A DNA stretch of 64,000 nt from Chitinophaga varians (GTDB taxonomy: Bacteria; Bacteroidota; Bacteroidia; Chitinophagales; Chitinophagaceae): NCBI RefSeq assembly GCF_012641275.1, contig NZ_JABAIA010000001.1, forward strand, positions 2,542,001 through 2,606,000, in the 5' to 3' direction. Positions 1 to 8,320 of the stretch are shown here, piece by piece. The notes under the pieces were generated by a model, which saw only the letters and a program-made list of their open reading frames with translations, was not told the DNA's origin and did not search any database. Both the position numbers and the translations under genes were made by a program. Within the stretch, counting starts at the first letter, position 1. Each line of letters starts with the position of its first letter.

Positions 1-339
1 ACAGAATGTTTGCGCTACCGGCACCGGTTCTGAGATACCGGTGGATTCAATCAGCAGGTAATCGAACCGGTTTTCCCTGGCCAACTGTTCCACCGCTATG
101 AGCAGATCATCACGCAGGGTACAGCAAATGCAGCCGTTGCTCATTTCCACCAGTCGCTCTTCTGTTTTGTGCAACGTGTTTTCATTCTTCACCAGTTGAG
201 CGTCAATATTCACTTCGCTCATGTCGTTAACGATAACGGCTACACGAAGATTTTCACGGTTATGTAACACGTGGTTCAGGAGCGTAGTTTTCCCTGCGCC
301 GAGGAAGCCACTCAGCACGGTAACGGGCAATTTTTTCAT
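1..339 (-). CDS. COG0523/CobW (G3E) GTPase, N-terminal fragment
   Basis: The 113 visible residues begin [10 protein letters not shown] and the rest lies beyond the left edge. A P-loop GFLGAGKTT (residues 11-19) and the GCICC metal-binding motif (69-73) followed by TLRDDLL identify the COG0523 branch of G3E GTPases. Known members load or allocate zinc, cobalt or other metals in the cytoplasm and are often induced by zinc starvation. SEPVPVA near residue 103 is also typical of the family. The gene starts 9 bp downstream of the MerC-like gene and probably shares its promoter. That promoter carries a palindrome at 786-804 and a Fur-family gene lies close by, so a zinc-responsive role is likely but inferred. 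Confidence 0.9.
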   Translation of the reverse strand, partial: MKKLPVTVLSGFLGAGKTTLLNHVLHNRENLRVAVIVNDMSEVNIDAQLVKNENTLHKTEERLVEMSNGCICCTLRDDLLIAVEQLARENRFDYLLIESTGISEPVPVAQTFC

Positions 340-348
340 ATAATATAG

Positions 349-747
349 TTAGTGATGCTTATGTATCCTGCAATAGCGGCGATGGCGCTGATTGAGCAGG
401 TGCGCGCCAACGATAGCGCCGGCTCCGATGCATATCAGGGTGTATTCCCAGGAGGCCGCGGCGGTCCAGAAATGTCCGGCCAGCAACAGGGCAAAACCCG
501 CAATAAACAGTAACAGTGGCAACAGCCGGCGGTGGTGGCGCAGGTACCCCTGGCCCAGGGCCAGCACGCCTATGCCAAAGGAAAACAGCAACAGGCAATA
601 CTCCAGCAACGTGTTTTCCGTTATTTCCATTCCCAGTAGCGGAAGCGCAGCAAATACCAGCGGCAGCAGCGCGCAATGTACCGCACAGATCATAGAAGCC
701 CCTATTCCTATCATGTCCAGATTCATTCTTCTAAATATATTCTCCAC
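349..747 (-). CDS. MerC-domain small membrane protein
   Basis: A 132-residue protein with four hydrophobic segments (about 14-36, 48-64, 74-92 and 99-116). A CAVHC motif lies in the first segment, as in MerC-type metal transporters. The C-terminus is basic and His-rich (NQRHRRYCRIHKHH) and could bind metal. In Bacteroidota, MerC-like genes beside COG0523 GTPases usually have nothing to do with mercury resistance, and no merR, merA or merT is present here. A role in zinc or another divalent metal is more likely. It is the first gene of the pair with the GTPase. Substrate is not determined by sequence. Confidence 0.82.
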   Translation of the reverse strand: MENIFRRMNLDMIGIGASMICAVHCALLPLVFAALPLLGMEITENTLLEYCLLLFSFGIGVLALGQGYLRHHRRLLPLLLFIAGFALLLAGHFWTAAASWEYTLICIGAGAIVGAHLLNQRHRRYCRIHKHH

Positions 748-771
748 CTTACCTGAATTTTGATCCTGTCA

Positions 772-804
772 CAAAACTATGTAATTTTGCAACAATGTTG
801 CAAA
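772..804 (-). promoter_or_regulatory. Bacteroidota promoter for merC-COG0523 pair
   Basis: On the minus strand a -33 TTTG (801-804) is followed after 21 nt by TAGTTTTG (772-779), a full match to TAnnTTTG. It sits 25 bp upstream of the merC start and reads towards it. Confidence 0.65.
786..804. promoter_or_regulatory. 19-bp palindrome, candidate Zur/Fur operator
   Basis: A perfect inverted repeat, TTTGCAAC-N3-GTTGCAAA. It covers the -33 element and part of the spacer of the merC promoter, the position expected of a repressor site. Together with the COG0523 gene and the Fur-family gene at 1611-2045 it suggests zinc-dependent repression. The regulator identity is inferred. Confidence 0.6.
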
Positions 805-916
805 TAAAAAACAACTCGATTTGAACATATTTTTAAAAATAATTTCTAATCGGTTGATCATCTATCTAAAACAGGGTAAAATAGCTTTACATGATTCGTG
901 TCTGTCAAACAAGTGT

Positions 917-924
917 TACCTTTG
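917..924 (+). promoter_or_regulatory. Possible -7 element upstream of SCO gene
   Basis: TACCTTTG matches TAnnTTTG 45 bp before the chosen SCO start. No clear -33 TTTG is seen at the right distance, so this is tentative. Confidence 0.35.
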
Positions 925-969
925 TGCATTGACTAATTTTTGACGTTAAACAGCGGGGATTTTTCACCT

Positions 970-1596
970 ATGTCTAAGAAAGCGATCTTATATATTGTAT
1001 TTTTTACCGTGCTGAGCCTCGGATTTCTGGGATATGCCGGTTATGTTATTAAAGGGGAAAGAGGTACTTTTCTGGGTAAGGAAAAATTGCCGGTCCTCGG
1101 CGCACCGGGGCATACCGTTCAGGGCTTTTCCTTTACAGACCAGGACGGCCATACCAAAAGCAAGGCAGACGTGCAGGGCAAAATTTATGTAGCGGAATAT
1201 TTTTTCACTACCTGTACCGGTATTTGTCCGAAGATGAATGCCAATATGGAAAAAGTATACGCGAAATATAAAGACAAACCGAACTTCCTGATCCTGTCAC
1301 ATACGGTAGATCCCGAACATGACAGCGTTCCGGTATTAAAAGCCTACGCCGAAAAACATGGTGCAGACTCCAAAAACTGGTGGTTCCTCACCGGTAGCAA
1401 AAAAGAGCTGTACGCACTTGCCCGTCAGGGTTACCTGGTGGATGACGGCACCTACACCGGCGACGAAGACTTTGTACACACGCAGTGGTTCGCACTGGTA
1501 GACAAAACCGGGCAGATACGCGGCCTGTACGAAGGCACCAAAAAACAAGACGTAGACAAACTGATTGACGATATAGACCGATTAATGGAAGAATAA
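970..1596 (+). CDS. SCO1/SenC-family copper chaperone / thiol protein
   Basis: A 208-residue protein with one N-terminal membrane anchor (about residues 5-26) and an exported thioredoxin-fold domain. The copper/thiol motif TCTGICP has Cys82 and Cys86, and the partner His170 lies in DFVHTQWFALVD. SCO proteins deliver copper to the CuA site of cytochrome oxidase or act as thiol-disulfide reductases at the membrane. The open frame extends to a TTG at 940, but the ATG at 970 leads straight into the anchor and is preferred. It is followed after 14 bp by the Fur-family gene and is probably cotranscribed with it. Confidence 0.9.
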   Translation: MSKKAILYIVFFTVLSLGFLGYAGYVIKGERGTFLGKEKLPVLGAPGHTVQGFSFTDQDGHTKSKADVQGKIYVAEYFFTTCTGICPKMNANMEKVYAKYKDKPNFLILSHTVDPEHDSVPVLKAYAEKHGADSKNWWFLTGSKKELYALARQGYLVDDGTYTGDEDFVHTQWFALVDKTGQIRGLYEGTKKQDVDKLIDDIDRLMEE

Positions 1597-1610
1597 AAGT
1601 TTTTTTCATC

Positions 1611-2045
1611 ATGGGTACCAAACAACAATTAACAGAGAGAATCAGCGCCTTACTGCGGGACAGCAAATTGAGCATAACAGATACCAGAGTGAAAATTCTG
1701 GAGTTGTTCATGAAAAGTAACGGAGCACTTGAACATAGTGACTTTGAAAAACTCGCGGGCAAGTCATTTGACCGTGTGACAGTATACCGTACCCTGCAGA
1801 CATTTCTTGAAAAAGGTATTATCCATAAGATACCGACCACAGATACCTCTGTACGTTACGCTGTATGCAAATCGGAATGTACAGAACATCACCATCATGA
1901 CCATCACATACATTTCAAATGCGAAACCTGCGGTAACACTACCTGCCTGGATGAAACCGATGTGCCCAGCATACAGCTGCCGAAAGGTTATGCCATGCAC
2001 AACGTGGAAGTAGTGGTAAACGGTGTCTGTAAATCCTGTAAATAA
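1611..2045 (+). CDS. Fur-family regulator, possibly Zur
   Basis: A 144-residue metal-dependent repressor. The winged-helix DNA-binding part spans about residues 15-85, with the recognition segment around DRVTVYRTLQTF. A His-rich loop (HHHHDHHIH, about 93-101) and two CxxC pairs (Cys104/107 and Cys140/143) form the metal sites. The two CxxC pairs mark the structural zinc site of Fur/Zur/PerR proteins. Sequence alone does not separate Fur from Zur. The nearby COG0523 and MerC genes and the palindrome at 786-804 favour Zur. A bidirectional terminator follows. Confidence 0.85.
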   Translation: MGTKQQLTERISALLRDSKLSITDTRVKILELFMKSNGALEHSDFEKLAGKSFDRVTVYRTLQTFLEKGIIHKIPTTDTSVRYAVCKSECTEHHHHDHHIHFKCETCGNTTCLDETDVPSIQLPKGYAMHNVEVVVNGVCKSCK

Positions 2046-2083
2046 TTCAGGAATTTTTTGATTTCCGATTTTTGATTTCCGAA

Positions 2084-2132
2084 TAAAAAAAGCGAGGACC
2101 GATACGATAGTCGTGTTGGTCCTCGCTTTTTT
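2084..2132. terminator. Bidirectional intrinsic terminator
   Basis: A perfect 10-bp stem AGCGAGGACC / GGTCCTCGCT (2091-2100 and 2118-2127) is flanked by an A-run and a T-run. It serves the convergent fur-like and M3 peptidase genes. Confidence 0.9.
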
Positions 2133-2167
2133 ATTATCAATTTTTTATTCACGAAATCAAAAAATCC

Positions 2168-3880
2168 CTAAATTTTTTCTATCTCGCTTTTCATAAAATC
2201 AGCCAGCTCTTTGATGTATGCCGGAGACAGGTCAAACCGGATACCGGCAGCTCTATATAATTCAGGCAATGTTTTGGTGCTTCCTAAACTTAACGCCCGT
2301 ACGTAGTTATCGAGTGCCTGTTGTTTGTTTTCCTTGAACTGCTTCCACATAGCGATAGCCCCCAGTTGAGCGATACCGTATTCAATGTAATAGAAAGGCA
2401 CTTCAAAGAGGTGCAACTGCCGTTGCCAGTTGGCGGCGCGGTAGTCTTCATATCCGCTCCAGTCCACCACGTCGGGAGAGAACTCGTTCAATATTTCCAG
2501 CCATTTGGCAGTACGTTCTTCTGTAGTATGTTGCGGATGTTCATATACCCAGTGTTGGAATTTATCGATTGTTGCAATCCACGGGAAAATGGTCAGTGAC
2601 CTTTCCAATTGTTGAAGACGGGCGCGGCGCAATTCTTCTTTATTATCGAAGAAAATATCCAGATAATCCATTGCCATCAGCTCCATGCTCATACTGGCCA
2701 CTTCAGCGATTTCCATTGGATATTCTTTAAAGGCGCTCAGCGGCAGGTTATGGCTCAGGAAAGAGTGAACAGCATGTCCACCTTCGTGTACCATGGTGGT
2801 AACGTCGCTCATCTGGCCGGCTGCGTTCATGAAGATAAAAGGCACACCGGTTTCCGCCAGTGGGCAGTTGTATCCTCCGGGAGCTTTACCGATGCGGCTT
2901 TCCAGATCGAGGCGGCCTATTTTCTTCATTACCCGCAGGCAATCTCCAAAGAAAGGCCCCAGCTGGTCGAAGATTTCGATTGTTTTAGTGATCAGTTCCT
3001 CTCCGGTCTGGAAGGGTTCAAGCGGCTTTACGCCTACTGGTTCCGCTTCTGTGTCCCATGGCTTCAGTTTGTCCACCTTCAGTTTAGCCTGCTGTTTTTC
3101 CAGTATTTGTTGTACCAGCGGCAGGATATGTGTTTTCACGGCTTCATGGAACAGGAAACAGTCTTCTTTGGTGTAATCAAAGCGGCCCAGTTCCACGAAC
3201 TTATAATCGCGGTAGTTGGCGAAGCCTGCATTTTTAGCTACCATGTCCCGTTTTTGTACGAGGCTGGTGTACAGCGTGTCCAGTGCTTCGCGGTCCTGGA
3301 GGCGGCGGGCGGCGGTTTTCCCGAATACTTCCTCTCTCAGCGCGCGGTCTTCATTTTTCAGGAATTTGGCCGCCTGTTGCAGCGTATATTCCTGACCGTT
3401 AACAGAGATGGTCATTTTGCCGGAAATAACGCCATACTGCTGTGCTGTTACGCTCAGTTCAGCCTGCAGGGGAATATTCTCTTCGCGGAAAAGTTTCACC
3501 TGTTTCTCTACGTTGCGCAGATAGGTTTTATACAGGTCCTGGTCCAGTTCTTTCAGGAAGGGACTGCCCAGCAGTTTTTTATTGATGGCGTCTGCATAGG
3601 GTTGCAGGCGGGGCTGTATCTCCATGCAGAAGTAGGTGAAAGCATCTTCCAGTTCTTTATTGGTGGTATCGCAGGTCATTTTGATCTGGCGCCAGCAGGC
3701 GTCTTCGCTGACCACCGCTTCCAGTTCGCTGACGTCTTTCAGCCATTGTTCCAGGTCTGCCACGCTGTTGATGTCTCTTTGCTGCAGCGCTTCATAGTAT
3801 GGCTGCAGGGCGTCCCAGGTAGTCACTTCAAACGTTTCCGGCAGAAAGTGACGGGGGAGTTTTTTTATATCTGCGTTCAT
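2168..3880 (-). CDS. M3-family oligoendopeptidase
   Basis: A 570-residue zinc metallopeptidase of the thimet/oligopeptidase F group. The catalytic motif HEGGH is at residues 365-369, with a downstream Glu in EIAEVASMSMELM as third ligand. There is no signal peptide, so it is probably cytoplasmic and degrades short peptides. The length is normal for the family. The gene stands alone between a shared terminator on its 3' side and the DUF5606 gene upstream on the same strand. The start at 3880 gives a normal N-terminus. Confidence 0.93.
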   Translation of the reverse strand: MNADIKKLPRHFLPETFEVTTWDALQPYYEALQQRDINSVADLEQWLKDVSELEAVVSEDACWRQIKMTCDTTNKELEDAFTYFCMEIQPRLQPYADAINKKLLGSPFLKELDQDLYKTYLRNVEKQVKLFREENIPLQAELSVTAQQYGVISGKMTISVNGQEYTLQQAAKFLKNEDRALREEVFGKTAARRLQDREALDTLYTSLVQKRDMVAKNAGFANYRDYKFVELGRFDYTKEDCFLFHEAVKTHILPLVQQILEKQQAKLKVDKLKPWDTEAEPVGVKPLEPFQTGEELITKTIEIFDQLGPFFGDCLRVMKKIGRLDLESRIGKAPGGYNCPLAETGVPFIFMNAAGQMSDVTTMVHEGGHAVHSFLSHNLPLSAFKEYPMEIAEVASMSMELMAMDYLDIFFDNKEELRRARLQQLERSLTIFPWIATIDKFQHWVYEHPQHTTEERTAKWLEILNEFSPDVVDWSGYEDYRAANWQRQLHLFEVPFYYIEYGIAQLGAIAMWKQFKENKQQALDNYVRALSLGSTKTLPELYRAAGIRFDLSPAYIKELADFMKSEIEKI

Positions 3881-3949
3881 GTGCTGATGTTTTACTGAAT
3901 TTTTCGGATTTGGAATTTAGTCAATTTACCTCAATTCCCACAAATGAAT

Positions 3950-3989
3950 CAGGCTTCCGTTACAGTGAAGTACTGTATGCGGAAGCCTG
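3950..3989 (-). terminator. Hairpin downstream of DUF5606 gene
   Basis: A perfect 10-bp stem (CAGGCTTCCG at 3950-3959 with CGGAAGCCTG at 3980-3989) and a 20-nt loop. The following minus-strand T-run is weak, so it may be an inefficient terminator or RNA 3'-end stabiliser. Confidence 0.5.
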
Positions 3990-4064
3990 AAAGATATTGC
4001 TGACTTTCGAATTTTCTGATTTTCGAATTTAAATCCGAAGATCAAAAAATTTCTACATCGAAAA

Positions 4065-4730
4065 TTACTCTTCTGTTTTTTTCTTGCGGGGTTTAGCCGC
4101 TTTTTTAGGTTCTTCACCTTCGGCAGCAGGAGCATCTTCTTTTTTAGCTTTTGCTTTCTTAGGTGCTTTTTCCTCTTCGCCTTCAGCTGCAGCAGCTTTT
4201 TTAGCGCGGGCTTTCTTAGGCTTTTCTTCGCCGGCGGCTTCTTCAGCAGCAGGTTCAGCAGCTTTTTTCTTTTTAGCAGGAGCCGGAGCTTCTTCCACTT
4301 CCACCGCTTCTTCCGCTACCTCTTCACCTTCGGCCAGGATTTCCTCAAACTTCAGCAGATCGTTCGCTTTGAGGATACCAAACCATTTCACCATTTTCTT
4401 CATATCGCTCACATATACCCTTTCGTCGTCGAATTCAGGATATACGTTTTTGAAATAAGCTTTGATCGCGTTATTATCTGCTTTACCGTCAATCAGCGGA
4501 AAAGCAGCCGCTTTTTCGTCCATGGCTTTGAATACTTCAGCCAGGTTTACGTTTTCACCGGTAGTGAAAACTTCGATACTTTCCAGTGGAGTAAAATTAT
4601 GCACGCGGGAAGATACAAACCTTGTGCTTTTATCTTCCAGTGACCTAACGATGGCGCCATCTTGTTTGCTGGCAATTAACTGAAACAAACCGCCCAATCC
4701 GGTTACTGCAACAATTTCTCTGTACTGCAT
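4065..4730 (-). CDS. DUF5606-domain protein with Lys/Ala-rich tail
   Basis: Residues 1 to about 125 match a small domain found almost only in Bacteroidota (DUF5606; starts MQYREIVAVTGLGGLFQLI). Its function is unknown. From about residue 135 to the end at 221 the chain is low-complexity: an acidic E/A stretch and then repeated K-K-A-K/A-A-E blocks. That tail resembles histone-H1-like basic proteins of bacteria. There is no signal peptide, so the protein should be cytoplasmic. The tail suggests nucleic-acid or ribosome contact, but this is inference. It ends with a hairpin at 3950-3989. Confidence 0.85.
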   Translation of the reverse strand: MQYREIVAVTGLGGLFQLIASKQDGAIVRSLEDKSTRFVSSRVHNFTPLESIEVFTTGENVNLAEVFKAMDEKAAAFPLIDGKADNNAIKAYFKNVYPEFDDERVYVSDMKKMVKWFGILKANDLLKFEEILAEGEEVAEEAVEVEEAPAPAKKKKAAEPAAEEAAGEEKPKKARAKKAAAAEGEEEKAPKKAKAKKEDAPAAEGEEPKKAAKPRKKKTEE

Positions 4731-4825
4731 GTTCTAATTTTTAGGAAGCGCAAATATAAATAATTATAATAGATTGCCCGCTGACAAATTTTCACCTTGA
4801 AAATGCCGTCAGCAAAGGGCTGGCA

Positions 4826-6505
4826 TCAATTCAACTTTCGTGCCATGACCAGGGGCTGTTTCCAGCGTTTGACCCGGCCTTTGAGGTCAAATATTTCAAT
4901 AAAAAATATATAAATACCTGGCGGCAAAAGTACTTTATTTTCTCCAAATCCATCCCAGTAGAGATTTCCTTTATTTCCCATTGTCATATTCCGCGCCAGG
5001 TAACGGATTGGACGGCCGTCGGCAGTAAAGACCGTTACGTTGCCCACCCATTCGGCATGGGGGAGCGTCCATTGCAACACCGCGCGATTGGTGGCGGTCG
5101 CATCGTCCGGACAAAACACTGCCGGTTCCAGCGTAACCCGGGCATTGTCTGTCATATCAGGCCATATGTGGGAGTTGGCGTATCCCGGTGTGGCATATCC
5201 GGCGGAAGCAGCCGCTGATATCCAATTAACGGTATGGCCGCTGTCTCTCCGTTCCAGGGCCACGCCTTTCGGCTGACTTGCCAACGGAAAATGAAAATCT
5301 GGCAGGTAACGCACCTCATCCAGCACAGTACTGTCGGCAAGTAACAGCAGCGTCCCGCCCTCTGCGGGCATAGAGGGCAGACTGGCGATCTCCTGGATAT
5401 TTTCAGGGCTGGCGCAGTGATAGTAACCACACAGGCGGTCGGCCGCTGTAGTAATGGCCAGCCACTGCCCGGGCATCAGCAGGCGGCTGCCGGCAGCCAG
5501 TCTTTTTTTGGGACCTGGTTGCCCATCTGCCTTTCTGACGCAAAGAAAAATATGTTCCAGGCTAACAGCGTGCGTGCCGCGGTTATATAGTTCTATAAAC
5601 TCCGGTATGCCTGCGGGCGGGTCAAACAACAGTTCATTGATGACCAGCTCCCCCAAAACCGGCGACTGTGGCCGGGAAAACGGCAGGCTGTTTTTAATGC
5701 CGCTTTCGTTCCCTGCACAATCGGAAATGCCATTTACGGCCACTGTGCCCGAATCTATTGCCGATGCCAGCCGGAGGGCTACAATGTTAAACAACGGGGG
5801 CAGTACTGTCACAGCAGCCACAGGAGAAGAGCCGACCCGATAACCGGCCGGGGAAGCCGCTTTCAGGCTGTCAAGCGTTTTACTGAAATGAAGCAGGAGG
5901 TGGAGGCTATCGGGCATCTCTATAAAATAAAGGTCCGGCCGGGTATCCTCTGTGATATGCCCGGCCACTGAATTATAGGCCCCTGGCGTACCTCCCGCCG
6001 GGGAGGAAGAAGCCGCCCAGTTTATTTTACCGCCACAGGGCAGCGACGGGTCTATCATTTCAAGGCTGCGGCCTGCCCGGGAGGCGGCGGGCAGCACATA
6101 CCAGGAAGGTGTGTAAGCCACTGCATGCATCACTTCCCGGCGGTTATTATATAACACTACCAGCCCGGTGTCGTCGGGCAGGACCGGAAACCGGTCCACC
6201 TGTAACACATTAGTCCCTGTAAAGCCTGCCGCCGCGGGACAGAGCAGCAACAGGCTGTCCGGCTGCAGTAAATAAGACGGTAGGGCGACTTCCCGCTTAT
6301 TCACTGCCAGTGTCCAGTGCTGCAACTGGACAGCGCGGCGGCTTCTGTTGCGCAGCTCAATGTATTCAAAAGGCGGCAAACCTGCAACGGACGAGGGTTT
6401 TATCATCATCTCGTGAATCACGACGTCATAAACAGGGACAGCGGCCGTGTCGCTGCCCGACGCAACCTGCCACAGCAGGGCGATACAAACAATGGGTATA
6501 TTCAT
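4826..6505 (-). CDS. Secreted lamin-tail-domain protein
   Basis: A 559-residue exported protein with a signal peptide (about residues 1-18). Two lamin-tail-type beta-sandwich domains can be seen. The first starts near VIHEMMIKPSS (about 29) and contains FEYIELRNRS. The second starts near VINELLFDPPAG (about 288) and contains PEFIELYNRG. The C-terminal 90 residues look like a FlgD/CHU_C-type Ig fold, ending in LYWDGFGENK and LPPGIYIFFIEIFD. Such proteins are common T9SS or surface proteins in Bacteroidota and their ligand is unknown. The gene is divergent from asd and appears monocistronic. Confidence 0.8.
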   Translation of the reverse strand: MNIPIVCIALLWQVASGSDTAAVPVYDVVIHEMMIKPSSVAGLPPFEYIELRNRSRRAVQLQHWTLAVNKREVALPSYLLQPDSLLLLCPAAAGFTGTNVLQVDRFPVLPDDTGLVVLYNNRREVMHAVAYTPSWYVLPAASRAGRSLEMIDPSLPCGGKINWAASSSPAGGTPGAYNSVAGHITEDTRPDLYFIEMPDSLHLLLHFSKTLDSLKAASPAGYRVGSSPVAAVTVLPPLFNIVALRLASAIDSGTVAVNGISDCAGNESGIKNSLPFSRPQSPVLGELVINELLFDPPAGIPEFIELYNRGTHAVSLEHIFLCVRKADGQPGPKKRLAAGSRLLMPGQWLAITTAADRLCGYYHCASPENIQEIASLPSMPAEGGTLLLLADSTVLDEVRYLPDFHFPLASQPKGVALERRDSGHTVNWISAAASAGYATPGYANSHIWPDMTDNARVTLEPAVFCPDDATATNRAVLQWTLPHAEWVGNVTVFTADGRPIRYLARNMTMGNKGNLYWDGFGENKVLLPPGIYIFFIEIFDLKGRVKRWKQPLVMARKLN

Positions 6506-6592
6506 GGTGCAGTTGGGGGTTAAGCCTCAAACATACAGGTAATCTGCCAGTTGTATGTTAATGCCGTCTTAACGCTGAATAAATACCTTCGA

Positions 6593-6627
6593 TTGTTATG
6601 AAAAGCGGTGCGTATATATTAATTTTG
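6593..6627 (+). promoter_or_regulatory. Promoter of asd
   Basis: TAATTTTG (6620-6627) fits TAnnTTTG, 29 bp before the start codon. A TTG at 6593-6595 is a possible -33 element, with slightly long spacing of 24 nt. Confidence 0.5.
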
Positions 6628-6656
6628 GGACTCCAAAAATTAAAATGTAAAACAAA

Positions 6657-7646
6657 ATGAAAGTTGCCGTAGTAGGAGCGACCGGTCTGGTAGGCTCAAA
6701 AATGTTACAGGTGTTGACAGAGCGGAATTTCCCTGTCACAGAATTGATTCCCGTGGCTTCTGAGAAGTCCGTAGGTAAGGAAGTAACATTTAAGGGTAAG
6801 ACCTGGAAGGTGGTGAGCGCTGATACGGCTATTTCCATGAAACCTAATGTGGCTATTTTCTCTGCCGGCGGCAGCACCTCCCTGGAGTGGGCGCCTAAAT
6901 TTGCGGCAGCAGGCATTACTGTCATCGATAACTCCAGCGCCTGGAGAATGGACCCGGATAAAAAACTGGTCGTTCCGGAAGTAAATGGTGATGCGCTCAC
7001 ACAGGAAGATAAAATTATTGCGAATCCTAACTGTTCTACCATACAGATGGTGCTGGTGCTGAAGCCCCTGCACGAAAAATACAAGATTAAAAGAGTGGTG
7101 GTGTCCACTTACCAGTCTGTAACCGGTACCGGCGTAAAAGCTGTTACCCAGTTGATGAACGAAAGACAAGGCATCAGCGGGGAGATGGCATATGCATATC
7201 CGATTGACCTGAACGTTATTCCTCAGATCGACGTGTTTCTCGATAACGGCTATACGAAAGAGGAGATGAAGATGGTGAACGAGACTAAGAAAATTATGCG
7301 CGACGATACCATCAAAGTAACGGCTACGACTGTACGCATTCCGGTAATGGGTGGGCATAGCGAAGCAGTGAACATCGAATTTGAAAACGATTATGATGTC
7401 AATGAAGTTCGTACGCTGCTTTCCCAGACGCCTGGTGTGATCGTGGTAGATGATCCGTCCAGGGCGCAATACCCGATGCCGAAGGATGCACACGACAAAG
7501 ACGAAGTGTTCGTTGGCCGTATCCGCCGCGATGAAACACAGCCTAACACTGTAAATATGTGGATTGTGGCGGATAACCTGCGTAAAGGTGCTGCTACCAA
7601 TGCTGTGCAGATTGCGGAATATTTGCAACAAAAGAATTGGTTGTAA
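6657..7646 (+). CDS. asd: Aspartate-semialdehyde dehydrogenase
   Basis: A 329-residue NADP-dependent enzyme that reduces aspartyl phosphate to aspartate semialdehyde, the branch point to lysine/diaminopimelate, threonine, methionine and isoleucine. The dinucleotide motif VVGATGLVGSKM is at residues 5-16. The catalytic Cys126 lies in NPNCSTIQM, and the active-site His lies in RIPVMGGHSEA. Length and motifs are those of the bacterial family. The gene has its own promoter and a strong terminator, so it is monocistronic. Confidence 0.96.
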   Translation: MKVAVVGATGLVGSKMLQVLTERNFPVTELIPVASEKSVGKEVTFKGKTWKVVSADTAISMKPNVAIFSAGGSTSLEWAPKFAAAGITVIDNSSAWRMDPDKKLVVPEVNGDALTQEDKIIANPNCSTIQMVLVLKPLHEKYKIKRVVVSTYQSVTGTGVKAVTQLMNERQGISGEMAYAYPIDLNVIPQIDVFLDNGYTKEEMKMVNETKKIMRDDTIKVTATTVRIPVMGGHSEAVNIEFENDYDVNEVRTLLSQTPGVIVVDDPSRAQYPMPKDAHDKDEVFVGRIRRDETQPNTVNMWIVADNLRKGAATNAVQIAEYLQQKNWL

Positions 7647-7740
7647 TCATACTGTCGTGCTATGTAATTGTGTGCCGTAATGCACCCTAAACGTAGTCCC
7701 GCGTATGGCTATACGAAAAACGAAATCATAACTCCTTAAA

Positions 7741-7769
7741 AGCAAGCGTCTTATCGCTTGCTTTTTTTT
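7741..7769 (+). terminator. Intrinsic terminator of asd
   Basis: The stem AGCAAGCG / CGCTTGCT with a 6-nt loop is followed by a run of eight T. The rest of 7647-7961 is A+T-rich with no further gene seen. Confidence 0.85.
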
Positions 7770-7961
7770 GAATATTTCACAATAGCATAACACACAAAGT
7801 GTAAAAATTACACGGAAGTAGTATTGATTTGTGGCTTATAAAATCCAATTTTGATAACATAATCCTATGCCAACTAAGCTTTTTGCAAAAAGAGTAGTCC
7901 AATTTTAGAGAGATGCCGGATATTTTCGTTATTTTCTAATCAGAAAACACCCTTTAGTCCT

Positions 7962-8213
7962 ATGAAAACCAACACCAATCGTGAGCTTTTGTTAATGCAC
8001 AAGTTTACTGAAGAGTGGAGCACCAATTTTTCATCTCAGGTGTCCAGAATCATGAATATCGTGGACCAGCAGGACACACTGGATGGAATAATTCCTACCA
8101 TCGAGGTGGCAAATGTTTACAATCAGCGGTTTGCCCACGCGCGTACAGACAAGGAGAATTTACTGAAGAACAGAAAAGCGCGTCCGTTTGAATTTCTGAT
8201 TCACAAAAACTAA
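7962..8213 (+). CDS. Small hypothetical protein
   Basis: An 83-residue soluble, charged protein (start MKTNTNRELL, end FEFLIHKN) with no recognised motif, signal peptide or membrane segment. It is supported as a gene by a clear ATG after a 300-bp A+T-rich leader, normal codon composition and a convergent inverted repeat exactly at its end. I do not recognise the family. Predicted mostly helical by eye. Confidence 0.6.
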   Translation: MKTNTNRELLLMHKFTEEWSTNFSSQVSRIMNIVDQQDTLDGIIPTIEVANVYNQRFAHARTDKENLLKNRKARPFEFLIHKN

Positions 8214-8214
8214 T

Positions 8215-8318
8215 CATTTAGTCATTTTTCCATTTTGTTATTTGGCTATTTAAAGCCTATGCCAGGCCCATCTACCCAATGCGATAGTTAAATAATAAAA
8301 TGAAAAAATGACTAAATG
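8215..8318. repeat. Long inverted repeat filling a convergent gap
   Basis: Arms at 8215-8242 and 8291-8318 are 28 bp each with two mismatches, separated by 48 bp. They start just after one stop codon and end three bases before the facing one. The left arm also has an 8-bp period of the form (C/T)ATTTnnn. It probably ends transcription from both sides. Confidence 0.7.
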
Positions 8319-8320
8319 GG

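Noticed and set aside
349..747. Mercury-resistance role for the MerC-like gene
   Set aside because: No merR, merA, merT or merP is present; linkage to COG0523 and Fur-family genes fits zinc or general metal homeostasis better.
2609..3898. 429-codon plus-strand ORF
   Set aside because: Lies antisense to the M3 peptidase gene, whose catalytic motif and length are complete; a shadow frame.
6705..7631. 308-codon minus-strand ORF
   Set aside because: Antisense to asd, His-rich and low in normal composition; a shadow frame.
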